The translations under genes and the position numbers were made by a program. DNA of 64,000 nucleotides from CAYJPV01 sp964372095 (GTDB lineage Bacteria > Acidobacteriota > Vicinamibacteria > Vicinamibacterales > JAKQTR01), in assembly GCA_964372095.1 (NCBI GenBank), contig CAYJPV010000020.1, forward strand, positions 39,776 to 103,775. Direction: 5' to 3'. Under the pieces are notes generated by a model. The model saw only the letters and a list, made by a program, of their open reading frames with translations. It did not search any database and was not told where the DNA came from. Position 1 is the first letter of the stretch, and each line of letters starts with the position of its first letter. This document shows, piece after piece, positions 50,970-59,679 of this stretch.

Positions 50970-52182
50970 GCCGGCTCGCACGCCAGGCGGGCTGGATCCC
51001 ACCGTCCTCCGCATGGCCGCCGCGCACTGCGTGTCCGATGCCTACAGCAACATCTACGCACCGCTGCTCCCCGCGCTGATTCCGCGGCTCGGGCTGTCGT
51101 TGACCGCCGCAGGCACGCTGGCGATGTTGTTCCAGATTGCCGCGTCGGTGTCGCAACTCGGCTTCGGCCATGTCGCGGATCGGTGGCGGCCGAGGCCGCT
51201 GCTGGTGATCGGGCCCGTGGTATCGGTGGTCGTCCTCAGTCTCATCGGCACGGCGTGGTCGGCTCCGACGCTCGCGCTGGTCCTCATGGTCGGAGGGCTG
51301 GGCGGCGCGGCGTTTCACCCGTCTGCGGCCGCCGTGGTCCACCGACTTGGCGGCCGTCGCCGCGGGTTGGCGATGGCGGTGCACATCACCGCAGGCACGG
51401 TGGGGTATGCGCTCGGGCCGGTGCTGTTCGCGCCGTTCGTCCAGCACATGGGCCTGTCGTGGACGCCGGTGCTGGCGATTCCCGGACTCCTGCTGCTCGC
51501 CTGGATCCTGCCCCGGGTACCGGACATGCCGTCCTTCGGCACGTCGCACCTGAGCGGACTCTCTGCCCTTCGTCCCTATGCGAAACCCCTGTCCCTGCTG
51601 TACGTCATTGTCGTCATGCGCACGCTGACGTCGCTGAGTTTCGCCACGTTCGGCCCGGTCATGTTGAGCCGCCAGGGCTGGTCGGTCGGGCAGGCTGGCG
51701 CCGCCATTTCCGCGTACCTGTTCGCAGCGGGCATCGGCGGGTTTGTCGGCGGACCGCTCGCCGATCGGTTCGGAGCGCGGCGGATCATCGCGATCTCGAT
51801 GATGATCTCCACGCCGCTGCTCGTGGTCGCAACGATGCTGCCGGGGGTGGGGTTCGTGGCGATGCTGGCGATCGCCGGACTGTTCCTGCAATCGACGCTG
51901 CCCGTGAACGTGACCTACGCGCACCAGATCGCGCCCGTCAACGCCGCGACCGTGTCGTCGCTCATGATGGGCTTCGCCTGGGGGACCGGTGGTTTGTCGG
52001 TGCCGCTCGTGGGCATGCTGGCCGACCGGATCGGGATCGAGTCGGCGCTGGCCTGCATGGCGTTGATGCCGCTGGTCGGCGCCTTGTGTGTGATTCCGCT
52101 GCCGAAGATTGCTGACAGCACCACAGAGCACCGCGAGGTCGACCCGGCCGCGTCGGCGCGCGCCGCAACGGTGGGAGTCTGA
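50962..52182 (+). CDS. MFS transporter, fosmidomycin-resistance (Fsr)-like
   Basis: Major facilitator of 406 residues with 12 hydrophobic helices, from a GTG overlapping the murJ end. The motif GHVADRWRPRP after helix 2 is the MFS motif A (GxxxDRxGRR type). HCVSDAYSNIYAPLLPALIPRLGLS is close to the start of Fsr-like exporters. GGAAFHPSAAAVVHRLGGRRRGLAMA is also typical of that group. Likely a drug or metabolite exporter; the substrate is not certain. Coupling to murJ is probably transcriptional convenience rather than function. Confidence 0.8.
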   Translation: MAEPARTPGGLDPTVLRMAAAHCVSDAYSNIYAPLLPALIPRLGLSLTAAGTLAMLFQIAASVSQLGFGHVADRWRPRPLLVIGPVVSVVVLSLIGTAWSAPTLALVLMVGGLGGAAFHPSAAAVVHRLGGRRRGLAMAVHITAGTVGYALGPVLFAPFVQHMGLSWTPVLAIPGLLLLAWILPRVPDMPSFGTSHLSGLSALRPYAKPLSLLYVIVVMRTLTSLSFATFGPVMLSRQGWSVGQAGAAISAYLFAAGIGGFVGGPLADRFGARRIIAISMMISTPLLVVATMLPGVGFVAMLAIAGLFLQSTLPVNVTYAHQIAPVNAATVSSLMMGFAWGTGGLSVPLVGMLADRIGIESALACMALMPLVGALCVIPLPKIADSTTEHREVDPAASARAATVGV

Positions 52183-52184
52183 AC

Positions 52185-52928
52185 ATGCGTGGTTCGTCGC
52201 CGTCGCAGATGTCGTATTCAATCGGCCCTGGGCCGCTGACGCCGGCCATCAAGGCCATCGTCGTCGTCAACGTCGCCGCCTACCTTCTCGGGTGGGTGTT
52301 GCCGTCGATAAACGTGTACCTGGGCCTGATTCCCGGAGCGGTGGTCGAACGATTCTGGCTGTGGCAGCCGATCACCTACATGTTCCTGCACGGCGGGTTG
52401 TTCCACCTGCTGTTCAACATGCTGGCGCTCTGGATGTTCGGCGTGGAACTCGAGCGGGTCTGGGGCACGGTCTTCTTCACGAAGTTCTACTTCGTGGCCG
52501 GCATCGGCGCTGCCGCCACCACCATCCTGCTGTCGCTGGCGCCGTTCTCCTTCGCTGAAGACATCTACGTGTCGATCACCGTCGGAGCGTCGGGCTCCAT
52601 CTACGGGCTGCTGCTCGCGTACGCGATGTACTACCCGAAGCGGCCGATCTACCTCTACATGCTCTTCCCCATCCCGGCGCGGGTGTTCGTCCTCATCATC
52701 GGCGCCATCTCGCTGTTCTCGTCCATCCAGGAGCCGCGCGGCGGCGTGGCGCACGTGACGCACCTGGGCGGGTTGATTGCCGGCTATCTGTACCTGAAGG
52801 GTGGACGCGGCGGGTTCATCGGGCTGTTCCAGTACCGATTCGATCAGTGGCGTCGTGGCTCGCGAAAACGACGGTTCGACGTCGTCCAGGGCGGGCGCAA
52901 AGAAGGCCCGAACCGCTGGGTGCACTGA
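52185..52928 (+). CDS. Rhomboid-family intramembrane serine protease
   Basis: Membrane protease of 247 residues with six or so helices. It shows the family's HGGLFHLLFNMLALWMFG segment (about residues 65-82), the catalytic serine in GASGSIYG (GxSG type) and the catalytic histidine in HVTHLGG. The order of serine helix before histidine helix is as expected. It cleaves transmembrane segments of membrane proteins; targets are unknown. No extra soluble domain is present except a short basic C-terminal tail. It lies two bases after the MFS gene. Confidence 0.92.
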   Translation: MRGSSPSQMSYSIGPGPLTPAIKAIVVVNVAAYLLGWVLPSINVYLGLIPGAVVERFWLWQPITYMFLHGGLFHLLFNMLALWMFGVELERVWGTVFFTKFYFVAGIGAAATTILLSLAPFSFAEDIYVSITVGASGSIYGLLLAYAMYYPKRPIYLYMLFPIPARVFVLIIGAISLFSSIQEPRGGVAHVTHLGGLIAGYLYLKGGRGGFIGLFQYRFDQWRRGSRKRRFDVVQGGRKEGPNRWVH

Positions 52929-52936
52929 TTGTTGCC

Positions 52937-54262
52937 ATGTCACGTCGCGTCTTCCTCGCGGGCATTGTTCTCGGCGCCCTGATTCGCGCGGCCGCGCTCC
53001 CGTTGCCCGGCACCGGCGACGTCACCGTGTGGAAGATCTGGGCTCACGCCGTTTCGCGGGACGGGGTGCTCCAGATGTACGGCGTGGGCGGCAGTCCGAC
53101 CGAACGGCGGGCACACGAGTACGACGGGCGTACGGCCACCGTGGACTACCCCCCGCTGTCACTCATGGCGCTCGGTGCCGCCGGCCAGGTGTATCGCACC
53201 GCATCCGGCGGGTTCGCCAACACGGCGGCACTGACGGCCGCCGTCAAGGTCCTTCCCCTGGTTGCGGACATCGGCATCGCGTGGCTTCTGTGGTTCGCGG
53301 TGAGGCGGGTTGTCCCGGGGAAACCCGACCTGTCGCGGCTGGCCGCACTGGGGTACTGGCTGAACCCGGCCGTGCTGATGAATGGCGCGGTGCTGGGCTA
53401 CCTGGATCCGCTCTACGGCCTGCCGGTCATGGCGGCGGTCATCGCAGCCGGCCTGGCGCACCCGTCGCTGGCCGGCGCCTGCCTGGCCGTGGCGGTGCTG
53501 ACGAAACCGCAGGCCGTGCTGCTCGCGCCGCTCGTCGCCCTGGCTGTCTTCAACACGGCAACGCCGGACCGGCGTATCCGCGCGCTGGCCGGCGCCGCGG
53601 GCGCCGGCGCGGCTGTGGTTGCCGCCACACTCCTGCCCTTTGTCCTCGCTGGTGCGTGGGCCAACTTTGCGCAGTCGATGCAGTCGCTTGGCCGCCACAA
53701 TTCGTTGTCCGCGCAGGCGGCCAACCCCTGGTGGTTCGCGACGTACGTGATGCGCGCCGCGTACGCCGCGAGCGATCTCGGATGGTACGCCGCGTTCGTC
53801 GAGCCCGTCCGCCGCCCGCTGATGATCTCGCGTGTCGTGGAACTGGGATATCCCAGCCCCCGCGTCCTGGCTTCGCTGCTGGTGACTGGCGCCGTGGCGT
53901 GGGGTCTGTGGAAGGGCCGGGCGGCCCGTGACCTGGGAGATTTCGCGGCCGCAGGCGGGTGGATCGTCTTCGCCTACTTCATGCTGGGCATGGCCGTGCA
54001 CGAGAATCACGGCTACATGCTGGTGCCGCTCCTGGTCCTGGCGGCCGTCCTGCGGCCGGGCTGGACGTCGCTGGCGGCCGGGCTCAGCGCCACGATGGCG
54101 CTGAACCTGAACGTGTTCTACGGGTTCGGCGATGGTGTCGGCGGGGCGGTCCCCCGTCCGCTCATGCCGCCTGACCTGACGGTGTGGCTGGCGCTGCTGC
54201 ACACCGTGCTGTTTGTCGCGTACGGACGCCGGCTGGCTCGCACACGGGCTGTCTCTACATGA
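52937..54262 (+). CDS. GT87-like polytopic membrane glycosyltransferase
   Basis: Protein of 441 residues with about ten helices. Conserved GT-C features are the periplasmic-loop aspartate in GTGDVTVWKIWAH (about residues 25-37), the DYPPLSLMALG motif (about 72-82), and VLTKPQAVLLAPL in a later helix. These patterns match the mannosyltransferase-like GT87/DUF2029 group. It would use a polyprenyl-phosphate sugar. It converges on the SDR gene with an eight-base overlap. Its acceptor is not predictable. Confidence 0.68.
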   Translation: MSRRVFLAGIVLGALIRAAALPLPGTGDVTVWKIWAHAVSRDGVLQMYGVGGSPTERRAHEYDGRTATVDYPPLSLMALGAAGQVYRTASGGFANTAALTAAVKVLPLVADIGIAWLLWFAVRRVVPGKPDLSRLAALGYWLNPAVLMNGAVLGYLDPLYGLPVMAAVIAAGLAHPSLAGACLAVAVLTKPQAVLLAPLVALAVFNTATPDRRIRALAGAAGAGAAVVAATLLPFVLAGAWANFAQSMQSLGRHNSLSAQAANPWWFATYVMRAAYAASDLGWYAAFVEPVRRPLMISRVVELGYPSPRVLASLLVTGAVAWGLWKGRAARDLGDFAAAGGWIVFAYFMLGMAVHENHGYMLVPLLVLAAVLRPGWTSLAAGLSATMALNLNVFYGFGDGVGGAVPRPLMPPDLTVWLALLHTVLFVAYGRRLARTRAVST

Positions 54263-55046
54263 TCGACTTGACGAAGCCCCCGTCCACGGCCACCGTCTGC
54301 CCGGTGATATAGGCAGCCCGGTCCGACGCCAGGAACACCACGAGGTCGGCGAGTTCAGAGGGTTCGGCCATGCGGCCGAGCGGAATGTTCGACACCGTGC
54401 GCTGTTCGACCGCCTCGGTGCTCACACCCTCGCGGCGGGCCGTAGCCTCGGCCAGTTCGACGACGCGGCCCGTCCGCGTGTACCCCGGCGCGACGCAATT
54501 CACGAGGATTCGATCGCGCGCCAGTTCGTTGGCCAACGTCTTCGAGAACCCGACAACCGCCGGGCGCAGGGCGTTGGACAGAATCAGCCCGGCCACCGGC
54601 TGCTTCACCGAGATGGACGTGATGTTGATGATGCGGCCGCCGCCGCGCTGACGCAGGTGCGGGACGGCTTCCATGCAGAGGCTCACCGTGCTCATGAGCA
54701 GCAGGTCGATCGCCTCGCGCCAGTCGACCTCGCTGAGCGCGCTGAACAGTCCCGCGCGGGGCCCTCCGGAATTCGTGACCAGGATGTCCAGGCCCCCGAA
54801 GTGCTGCACGGTCTGATCGATCAGCCGCGCCACGTCGCTGCGCCGCGTGAGGTCTGCGGCAATCGCGAAGATCTCGGCGCCGGTCGCCTCCTGGATCTCA
54901 GCGGCAGCCGCTTCGAGTGTCCCCATGTGCCTGGCGCACATCGCCACGCGCGCGCCTTCGGCTGCCAGCGCCTTCGCCGTGGCCTTCCCCAGGCCCCGGC
55001 TCGCCGCACACACCAAGGCAACCTTTCCGGTCAGTCCCGTTTCCAT
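54255..55046 (-). CDS. Short-chain dehydrogenase/reductase with atypical catalytic residues
   Basis: Classical-size SDR of 263 residues. It has the cofactor motif ALVCAASRGLGKATA (about residues 10-24), the VTNSGGP segment in place of NNAG, INITSIS with the catalytic-type serine, and the C-terminal TVAVDGGFV. At the YxxxK position the sequence reads SNALR, so tyrosine is replaced by serine and lysine by arginine. I recall a group of FabG-like SDRs with this LSNxxR pattern; whether they reduce substrate by the usual mechanism is unclear. It is annotated as an oxidoreductase without a substrate. A GGAG site precedes the ATG. Confidence 0.85.
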   Translation of the reverse strand: METGLTGKVALVCAASRGLGKATAKALAAEGARVAMCARHMGTLEAAAAEIQEATGAEIFAIAADLTRRSDVARLIDQTVQHFGGLDILVTNSGGPRAGLFSALSEVDWREAIDLLLMSTVSLCMEAVPHLRQRGGGRIINITSISVKQPVAGLILSNALRPAVVGFSKTLANELARDRILVNCVAPGYTRTGRVVELAEATARREGVSTEAVEQRTVSNIPLGRMAEPSELADLVVFLASDRAAYITGQTVAVDGGFVKSIM

Positions 55047-55064
55047 GATGACGTCTCCACGCCA

Positions 55065-55134
55065 GGCCTGCGGCCTCTGGCTCGCGGCCTGCGGCCCGCC
55101 TGCTGTCTACTTCCTACTGACTACTGACTACCCA
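55065..55134. repeat. Heptanucleotide array with two motifs in one phase
   Basis: Ten 7-base steps run without a phase break from 55065 to 55134. First come GGCCTGC, GGCCTCT, GGCTCGC, GGCCTGC and GGCCCGC. After a transition unit come CTACTTC, CTACTGA and CTACTGA. It fills the gap between the SDR and the cupin genes and ends six bases from the cupin stop codon. Confidence 0.85.
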
Positions 55135-55139
55135 TGTCC

Positions 55140-55502
55140 TCAGCGCCTGAAATAGTCATCCGTCTTGTCCAGCCAGTCCTGCCGGATCGGGCTGAAGATG
55201 TCGAGCTCGAACGTGTCGTCGAGCGCCTCGGCCTGGTGAGGCACGTTCGACGGAATGTGGAGGACCTCGCCCTCCCGCACGATCACGTCCTGGCCCTCGA
55301 CCACGAACCGCAGCGCCCCCTGCAGGATGTAGGTCAACTGCTCGGCTTCGTGGCTGTGCATCGGCACGATGGCGCCTTTTTTCAGCGTGATCTGGGCCAG
55401 CATCTCGCGCTCACCCGTCACGATCTTGCGCGAGATCATCTCGGTCACGCGCTCGAGCGCGATCTCGTCCCATCGATAGTGCTGCACGGTCGGATCTGGC
55501 AT
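55140..55502 (-). CDS. Single-domain cupin protein
   Basis: Small beta-barrel protein of 120 residues. The cupin motif 1 pattern is visible as PMHSHEAEQLTYILQG (G-x5-HxH-x3-E-x6-G, about residues 47-62), with both histidines and the glutamate. Motif 2 is present as GEVLHIPSNVPHQAEAL (G-x5-P-x-G-x2-H-type). A metal site is therefore likely. Many such proteins bind small ligands or act in sugar or amino acid metabolism; no function can be given. A perfect AAGGAG lies five bases before the ATG, and a TATAAT at 55530-55525 (minus strand) is a plausible -10. Confidence 0.88.
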   Translation of the reverse strand: MPDPTVQHYRWDEIALERVTEMISRKIVTGEREMLAQITLKKGAIVPMHSHEAEQLTYILQGALRFVVEGQDVIVREGEVLHIPSNVPHQAEALDDTFELDIFSPIRQDWLDKTDDYFRR

Positions 55503-55644
55503 CAGGGCTCCTTCGGGAGGCGCGATTATAGCACTCCGGCACGGCGCGCCCCGGTCCGGCGCGATCCCTCCCTGCCGTGGGCCCGTTGAGGCTCATCGCA
55601 GGCGGGTCCGGCCGCAACCCAATGATATAATTCGCGTTTCACCT

Positions 55645-57780
55645 ATGGACACCTCAACCCACGCGGTCCCGACCGCGCCGCCCCTCGCGTCCCTGCCTGC
55701 CGATCTCACGCCTGAGTTGTTGCTTCAGGCCTACCGGACGGCGTACCTGTCGCGGCGAATCGACGACAAGGAGATCCAGCTCAAGAACCAGAGCCAGATT
55801 TTCTTCCAGATCAGCGGTGCCGGGCACGAGGCGATCCTCACGGCGGCGGGCATGCATCTGCGTCCGGCGTACGACTGGTTCTTCCCGTATTACCGGGACC
55901 GCGCGCTGTGCCTGTCGGTCGGTGTCACCCCGTACGAGATGTTCCTGCAGGCAGTCGGCGCCGACGAGGACCCGGCTTCGCGCGGGCGGCAGATGCCGTC
56001 CCACTGGGGCCACGCGGCCTACAACATCGTCTCGCAGGGCAGCCCGACAGCGTCGCAGTGCCTGCACGCCGTGGGATGCGCGGAGGCCGGACGCCTGTAC
56101 GAGCGCATCGAGACGATTGTCGGCCGGGAAGGCCGCTTTCATGCCGACGAAGTCGCGTACGTCTCACTGGGTGAAGGCAGCACGAGCGAAGGCGAGTTCT
56201 GGGAGTCCCTGAACTCGGCCTGCAACCTGCGCCTGCCGGTCGTCTACCTCATCGAGGACAATGGGTATGCGATCTCGGTCCCCGTCGAAGTGCAGACGCC
56301 CGGCGGCAACATCGCGGACCTCGTGCGGACGTTTCCGGACCTGCTGGTGCTGAACGTCGACGGCACCGACTTCGCCGCCAGTTACCGGACGATGGGCGAA
56401 GCGGTGGCGTACGCGCGGGCCCGGCGGGGGGCTGCACTGGTGCGCGCGACGGTGGTCCGGCCGTACTCCCACTCGCTGTCGGACGACGAACGCCTGTACA
56501 AGACGACAGCCGAACGGGAGGCTGAAGGCCGGCGCGATCCCGTCAAACGCCTGGCGCGCCTGCTCGTCCAGGAAGGCGTCGCAACCGAGAAGGCGCTCGA
56601 CAGCCTGCACGCCGCGGTCGATCGGGACATCGACGAAGCCGCCAAGCGGGCGTTGGCTGCGCCCAAGCCCGCCCGCGATACCGCCACGTTGTGGGTGTTT
56701 TCGCCTGACGTCGATCCGGCGTCGTCGGCGTTTTCGACCGACGTGCAGCCGGTCGGCAAGCCCGACACCATGGTCTCGGCCATCAACCACACGCTCAAGG
56801 ACGAGATGGCCCGCGATCCACGCATCATCGTCTTTGGCGAAGACGTGGCGGACTGCAGCCGGGAGGCCAATCTCGAAGAAGTGCAGGGCAAAGGCGGGGT
56901 CTTCAAGGTGACCCACGGCCTGCAGCGCCTCTACGGCAGCGACCGGGTGTTCAACTCGCCGCTGGCCGAAGCCAACATCATCGGCCGCGCGGTGGGGATG
57001 GCCGTCCGGGGGCTGAAGCCCGTCGTGGAAATCCAGTTCTTCGATTACATCTGGCCCGCCATGCAGCAACTGCGCGACGAGATGGCGTTCATGCGCTATC
57101 GTTCGGGCAACACCTGGTCGTGCCCGATGGTGGTGCGCGTCCCGATCGGCGGGTACCTGCGCGGCGGCGCCCCGTACCACAGCCAGTCAGGCGTCTCGAT
57201 CTTCGCCCACACGCCGGGCATTCGGATCGTGTTCCCGTCGAACGCCCAGGACGCGTCCGGCCTGCTGCGCACGGCCATCCGGTGCGACGACCCGGTGATG
57301 TTCCTCGAGCACAAACACCTGTACCGCCAGACGTACAACAAGGGCGAGTATCCAGGCCCGGAGTACATGATCCCGTTCGGGAAAGCCGCGGTCCGGCGGG
57401 AAGGCACGGACGTGGTGGTGTTCACGTGGGGCGCCCTGGTCCAGCGGTCGTTACTGGCGGCCCAGCAGGCCGAGAAGGACGGGATCAGCGTGGCCGTCGT
57501 CGACCTGCGGTCGATCGTCCCGTGCGACTGGGACACGATCGGCGAGTGGGTGGCCCGCACGAGCCGGGCAGTGGTGGCCCACGAAGATCAGCTGACCTGC
57601 GGGTTCGGTGCAGAAATTGCCGCGCGCATCAGCCAGGACCACTTCCATCACCTCGACGCGCCCGTTCGACGTGTGGCCTCGCTCGATACGCCGGTCGCGT
57701 ACGCGCCGGACCTGGAAGAGACGATCCTGCCGGGCTCCGCGCACGTGCTCGAAGCCATCAGAGATACGGCTCGGTACTAG
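55645..57780 (+). CDS. Fused E1 alpha-beta subunit of a branched-chain 2-oxo acid dehydrogenase-type complex
   Basis: Single 711-residue chain that joins the two E1 subunits usually encoded separately. The N-terminal E1-alpha part has the thiamine-diphosphate motif GEGSTSEGEF (about 176-185) with the matching IEDN (203-206), and SHSLSDDERLYK. A linker at about 345-375 follows. The E1-beta part begins TMVSAINHTLKDEM and has IVFGEDVADC, FNSPLAEANIIG, and the C-terminal EDQLTCGFGAEIAARI. It would decarboxylate branched-chain 2-oxo acids and pass the acyl group to an E2 lipoyl protein. No E2 or E3 gene is nearby. A TATAAT ends 14 bases before the ATG, suggesting a very short leader. Confidence 0.9.
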   Translation: MDTSTHAVPTAPPLASLPADLTPELLLQAYRTAYLSRRIDDKEIQLKNQSQIFFQISGAGHEAILTAAGMHLRPAYDWFFPYYRDRALCLSVGVTPYEMFLQAVGADEDPASRGRQMPSHWGHAAYNIVSQGSPTASQCLHAVGCAEAGRLYERIETIVGREGRFHADEVAYVSLGEGSTSEGEFWESLNSACNLRLPVVYLIEDNGYAISVPVEVQTPGGNIADLVRTFPDLLVLNVDGTDFAASYRTMGEAVAYARARRGAALVRATVVRPYSHSLSDDERLYKTTAEREAEGRRDPVKRLARLLVQEGVATEKALDSLHAAVDRDIDEAAKRALAAPKPARDTATLWVFSPDVDPASSAFSTDVQPVGKPDTMVSAINHTLKDEMARDPRIIVFGEDVADCSREANLEEVQGKGGVFKVTHGLQRLYGSDRVFNSPLAEANIIGRAVGMAVRGLKPVVEIQFFDYIWPAMQQLRDEMAFMRYRSGNTWSCPMVVRVPIGGYLRGGAPYHSQSGVSIFAHTPGIRIVFPSNAQDASGLLRTAIRCDDPVMFLEHKHLYRQTYNKGEYPGPEYMIPFGKAAVRREGTDVVVFTWGALVQRSLLAAQQAEKDGISVAVVDLRSIVPCDWDTIGEWVARTSRAVVAHEDQLTCGFGAEIAARISQDHFHHLDAPVRRVASLDTPVAYAPDLEETILPGSAHVLEAIRDTARY

Positions 57781-57788
57781 AGGCGGTG

Positions 57789-57837
57789 TCAACACCCGTT
57801 CTCGCGGCCGAAGACAGGCCGCTCACGCAGGTGTTGA
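57789..57837. terminator. Nested stem-loop between convergent genes, probable bidirectional terminator
   Basis: Outer arms TCAACACC (57789-57796) and GGTGTTGA (57830-57837) enclose an inner stem GCGGCC (57804-57809) and GGCCGC (57817-57822). It lies between the stop codons of two convergent genes and reads the same from both strands. There is no strong T-run, so Rho-independent termination would be weak. Confidence 0.45.
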
Positions 57838-57845
57838 AGCCGGTC

Positions 57846-58616
57846 CTACCGTATTTCGCCAGGCGGCTTCGGCGGTGCCTGGGGCACCGGCACGACTTGC
57901 CCGGGCCGCGCCACCGTCGCCCCCGGCGTGAGCACGCCGGGGACCATCGGCATCTGGCCTGGCGCGGGTTGCCCCGCTCCCTGGTTGTCCCCCTGCGATA
58001 CGGGCTCGAGCAGCCCGCCTAGCGGGCGGAGGCCCAGCGGCGGCCTGTTCGCGGGCACACGGGGGTCGTTGATCACGTCCTGGTCGTCACCGTCCGACGG
58101 TTCGTCGTCCGGGTCACCGTCGGTGTTGCCGCGCCGGGGGCGCCCCATGGGACTCTCCCCGACCCCTGCGCCCCCCATCCCCCCCGGCCGCATGCTCCCT
58201 GGGAACTGGTTCCCCTGCCGCTGCGGCATCGTCACCGGCGAGGTCGGGGCAGTCGCCGTTGCCACGACGGGCATGACGACAATCCGATCGAAACGTGAGA
58301 GCGTGAGGTCGGGCACGGCGCGAGGAGCCGCCATGAACCCGCCCAGGGACCGCAACACGATCCGCAGGGCCTGGGACTCTGGCACATCTGCCAGATCGAG
58401 GGAAATCGGCCCGCCAGGCACCCGTTCGAGGTTGACGATCTTGGTTTTGCCGACCCGGGCCCACTCCGTGAGAATCTGCCGAACCGTCGCATCACGGGCG
58501 ACCAGGGTGACACGGCCATCCCGGATGGTGAGCGTGACGGTGCCGGCCTCAGCCAGACCGTGGCCGCAGCAGGCGAGACAGATGGCGACGACGAGGGTGC
58601 GCAGCGACGATCTCAT
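57846..58616 (-). CDS. Secreted STN-like domain protein with proline-rich tail
   Basis: Product of 256 residues. It has a signal peptide (about residues 1-24, ending AEA), then a small alpha/beta domain to about residue 100 (VTLVARDATVRQILTEWARV and ISLDLADVPESQALRIVLRS). That domain resembles the STN/secretin N-terminal short domain found in secretins and TonB receptors. Residues 130-256 are Pro/Gly/Asp-rich and likely disordered. No secretin or receptor barrel follows, so the STN-like domain stands alone. Function is unknown; periplasmic interaction is possible. A GGAGG site precedes the ATG. Confidence 0.65.
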   Translation of the reverse strand: MRSSLRTLVVAICLACCGHGLAEAGTVTLTIRDGRVTLVARDATVRQILTEWARVGKTKIVNLERVPGGPISLDLADVPESQALRIVLRSLGGFMAAPRAVPDLTLSRFDRIVVMPVVATATAPTSPVTMPQRQGNQFPGSMRPGGMGGAGVGESPMGRPRRGNTDGDPDDEPSDGDDQDVINDPRVPANRPPLGLRPLGGLLEPVSQGDNQGAGQPAPGQMPMVPGVLTPGATVARPGQVVPVPQAPPKPPGEIR

Positions 58617-58664
58617 GGCATCCTCCCGTTGGGGCCGGCACGGACGTGCCGGCCCGGCCCGAGG

Positions 58665-59645
58665 CTAGACCCCGCGATCCTGCGCGCGGTGGTAAGCCAC
58701 GACTTCTTCGATGATCTGATCCAGCCCCACACGCGGCTGGTAGCCGATCAACGCCTTGAGCTTGCTCAGATCCGGCACGCGTCGGTTCATATCCTCGAAC
58801 CCGGCTTCGTACGCGGCTTCGTACGGGATCGTGACGATCTCCGACGCGCTGCCCGTCCTGGCTTTGATCCGTTCGGCCAGGGCGCGAATCGTGATCTCCT
58901 GGTCGTTCCCGATATTGAACACCTGCCCGATGGCGCCGGGTTCCTGCACCAGACGCACCAGCGCCCAGACGACATCGCCCACGTACCCGAAACAGCGGCT
59001 CTGCGTTCCGTCCCCGTAGACCGTAATCGGCTGGCCCGCCAGCGCCTGGCGCACGAAGTTCGGCACGACCATGCCGTACCGGCCCGTCTGGCGAGGCCCG
59101 ACCGTGTTGAAGAACCGCGCCACGATCACCGGCAGCTTACGTTCTTTCCAGTAGGCCAGGGCCAGGAACTCGTCGATCGCCTTGCTGCACGCGTAGGCCC
59201 AGCGGTGCTTCACCGTGGGACCCAGCGTGAGGTCTCCGTCCTCGCGGAACGGCACCGCCGCACTCTTGCCGTACACCTCGGACGTGGACGCCACGACGAC
59301 CAGCTTCTTCTTCTTGTTGGCGTGCTTGAGCACGACCTCCGTCCCATGCACGTTGGTCTCGAGCGTCCGGACCGGCTCCTCGACAATGAGACGGACTCCG
59401 ACTGCGGCGGCCAGATGGTAGACGACGTCACAGGCGTCAATGAGCTCCGCCAGCAGCGGCTCGTTGGTGACGGTGTCGATCACGTACGAAAAACGCGGTT
59501 GCGGCTGGTTCTTGAGGTGGGCGATGTTCTCGATCGATCCGGTTGACAGATCGTCGATCACCGCCACGTCGTGACCGCCCGCCAGCAGCGCCTCGGCCAG
59601 GTGAGACCCAATAAAGCCGGCACCGCCGGTAATCAACGCTCGCAC
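58665..59645 (-). CDS. NAD-dependent nucleotide-sugar epimerase/dehydratase (extended SDR)
   Basis: Enzyme of 326 residues from a GTG with AAGGAGG eight bases upstream. It has the Rossmann motif ITGGAGFIGSHLAEALL (about residues 5-21), STSEVYGKSAA with the catalytic serine region, and an intact YxxxK in WAYACSKAIDEF. VYGDGTQSRCFGYVGDVV is typical of UDP-glucuronate decarboxylase and UDP-glucose 4-epimerase relatives. The motif ARFFNTVGPRQTGRYGMVVPNFV favours the UDP-xylose-synthase-like branch. It probably feeds the glycan genes, although it lies 10 kb from them. Confidence 0.85.
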   Translation of the reverse strand: MRALITGGAGFIGSHLAEALLAGGHDVAVIDDLSTGSIENIAHLKNQPQPRFSYVIDTVTNEPLLAELIDACDVVYHLAAAVGVRLIVEEPVRTLETNVHGTEVVLKHANKKKKLVVVASTSEVYGKSAAVPFREDGDLTLGPTVKHRWAYACSKAIDEFLALAYWKERKLPVIVARFFNTVGPRQTGRYGMVVPNFVRQALAGQPITVYGDGTQSRCFGYVGDVVWALVRLVQEPGAIGQVFNIGNDQEITIRALAERIKARTGSASEIVTIPYEAAYEAGFEDMNRRVPDLSKLKALIGYQPRVGLDQIIEEVVAYHRAQDRGV

Positions 59646-59679
59646 GTGTAGAGCCTCCTTATGAAACCATCCCTACTGT

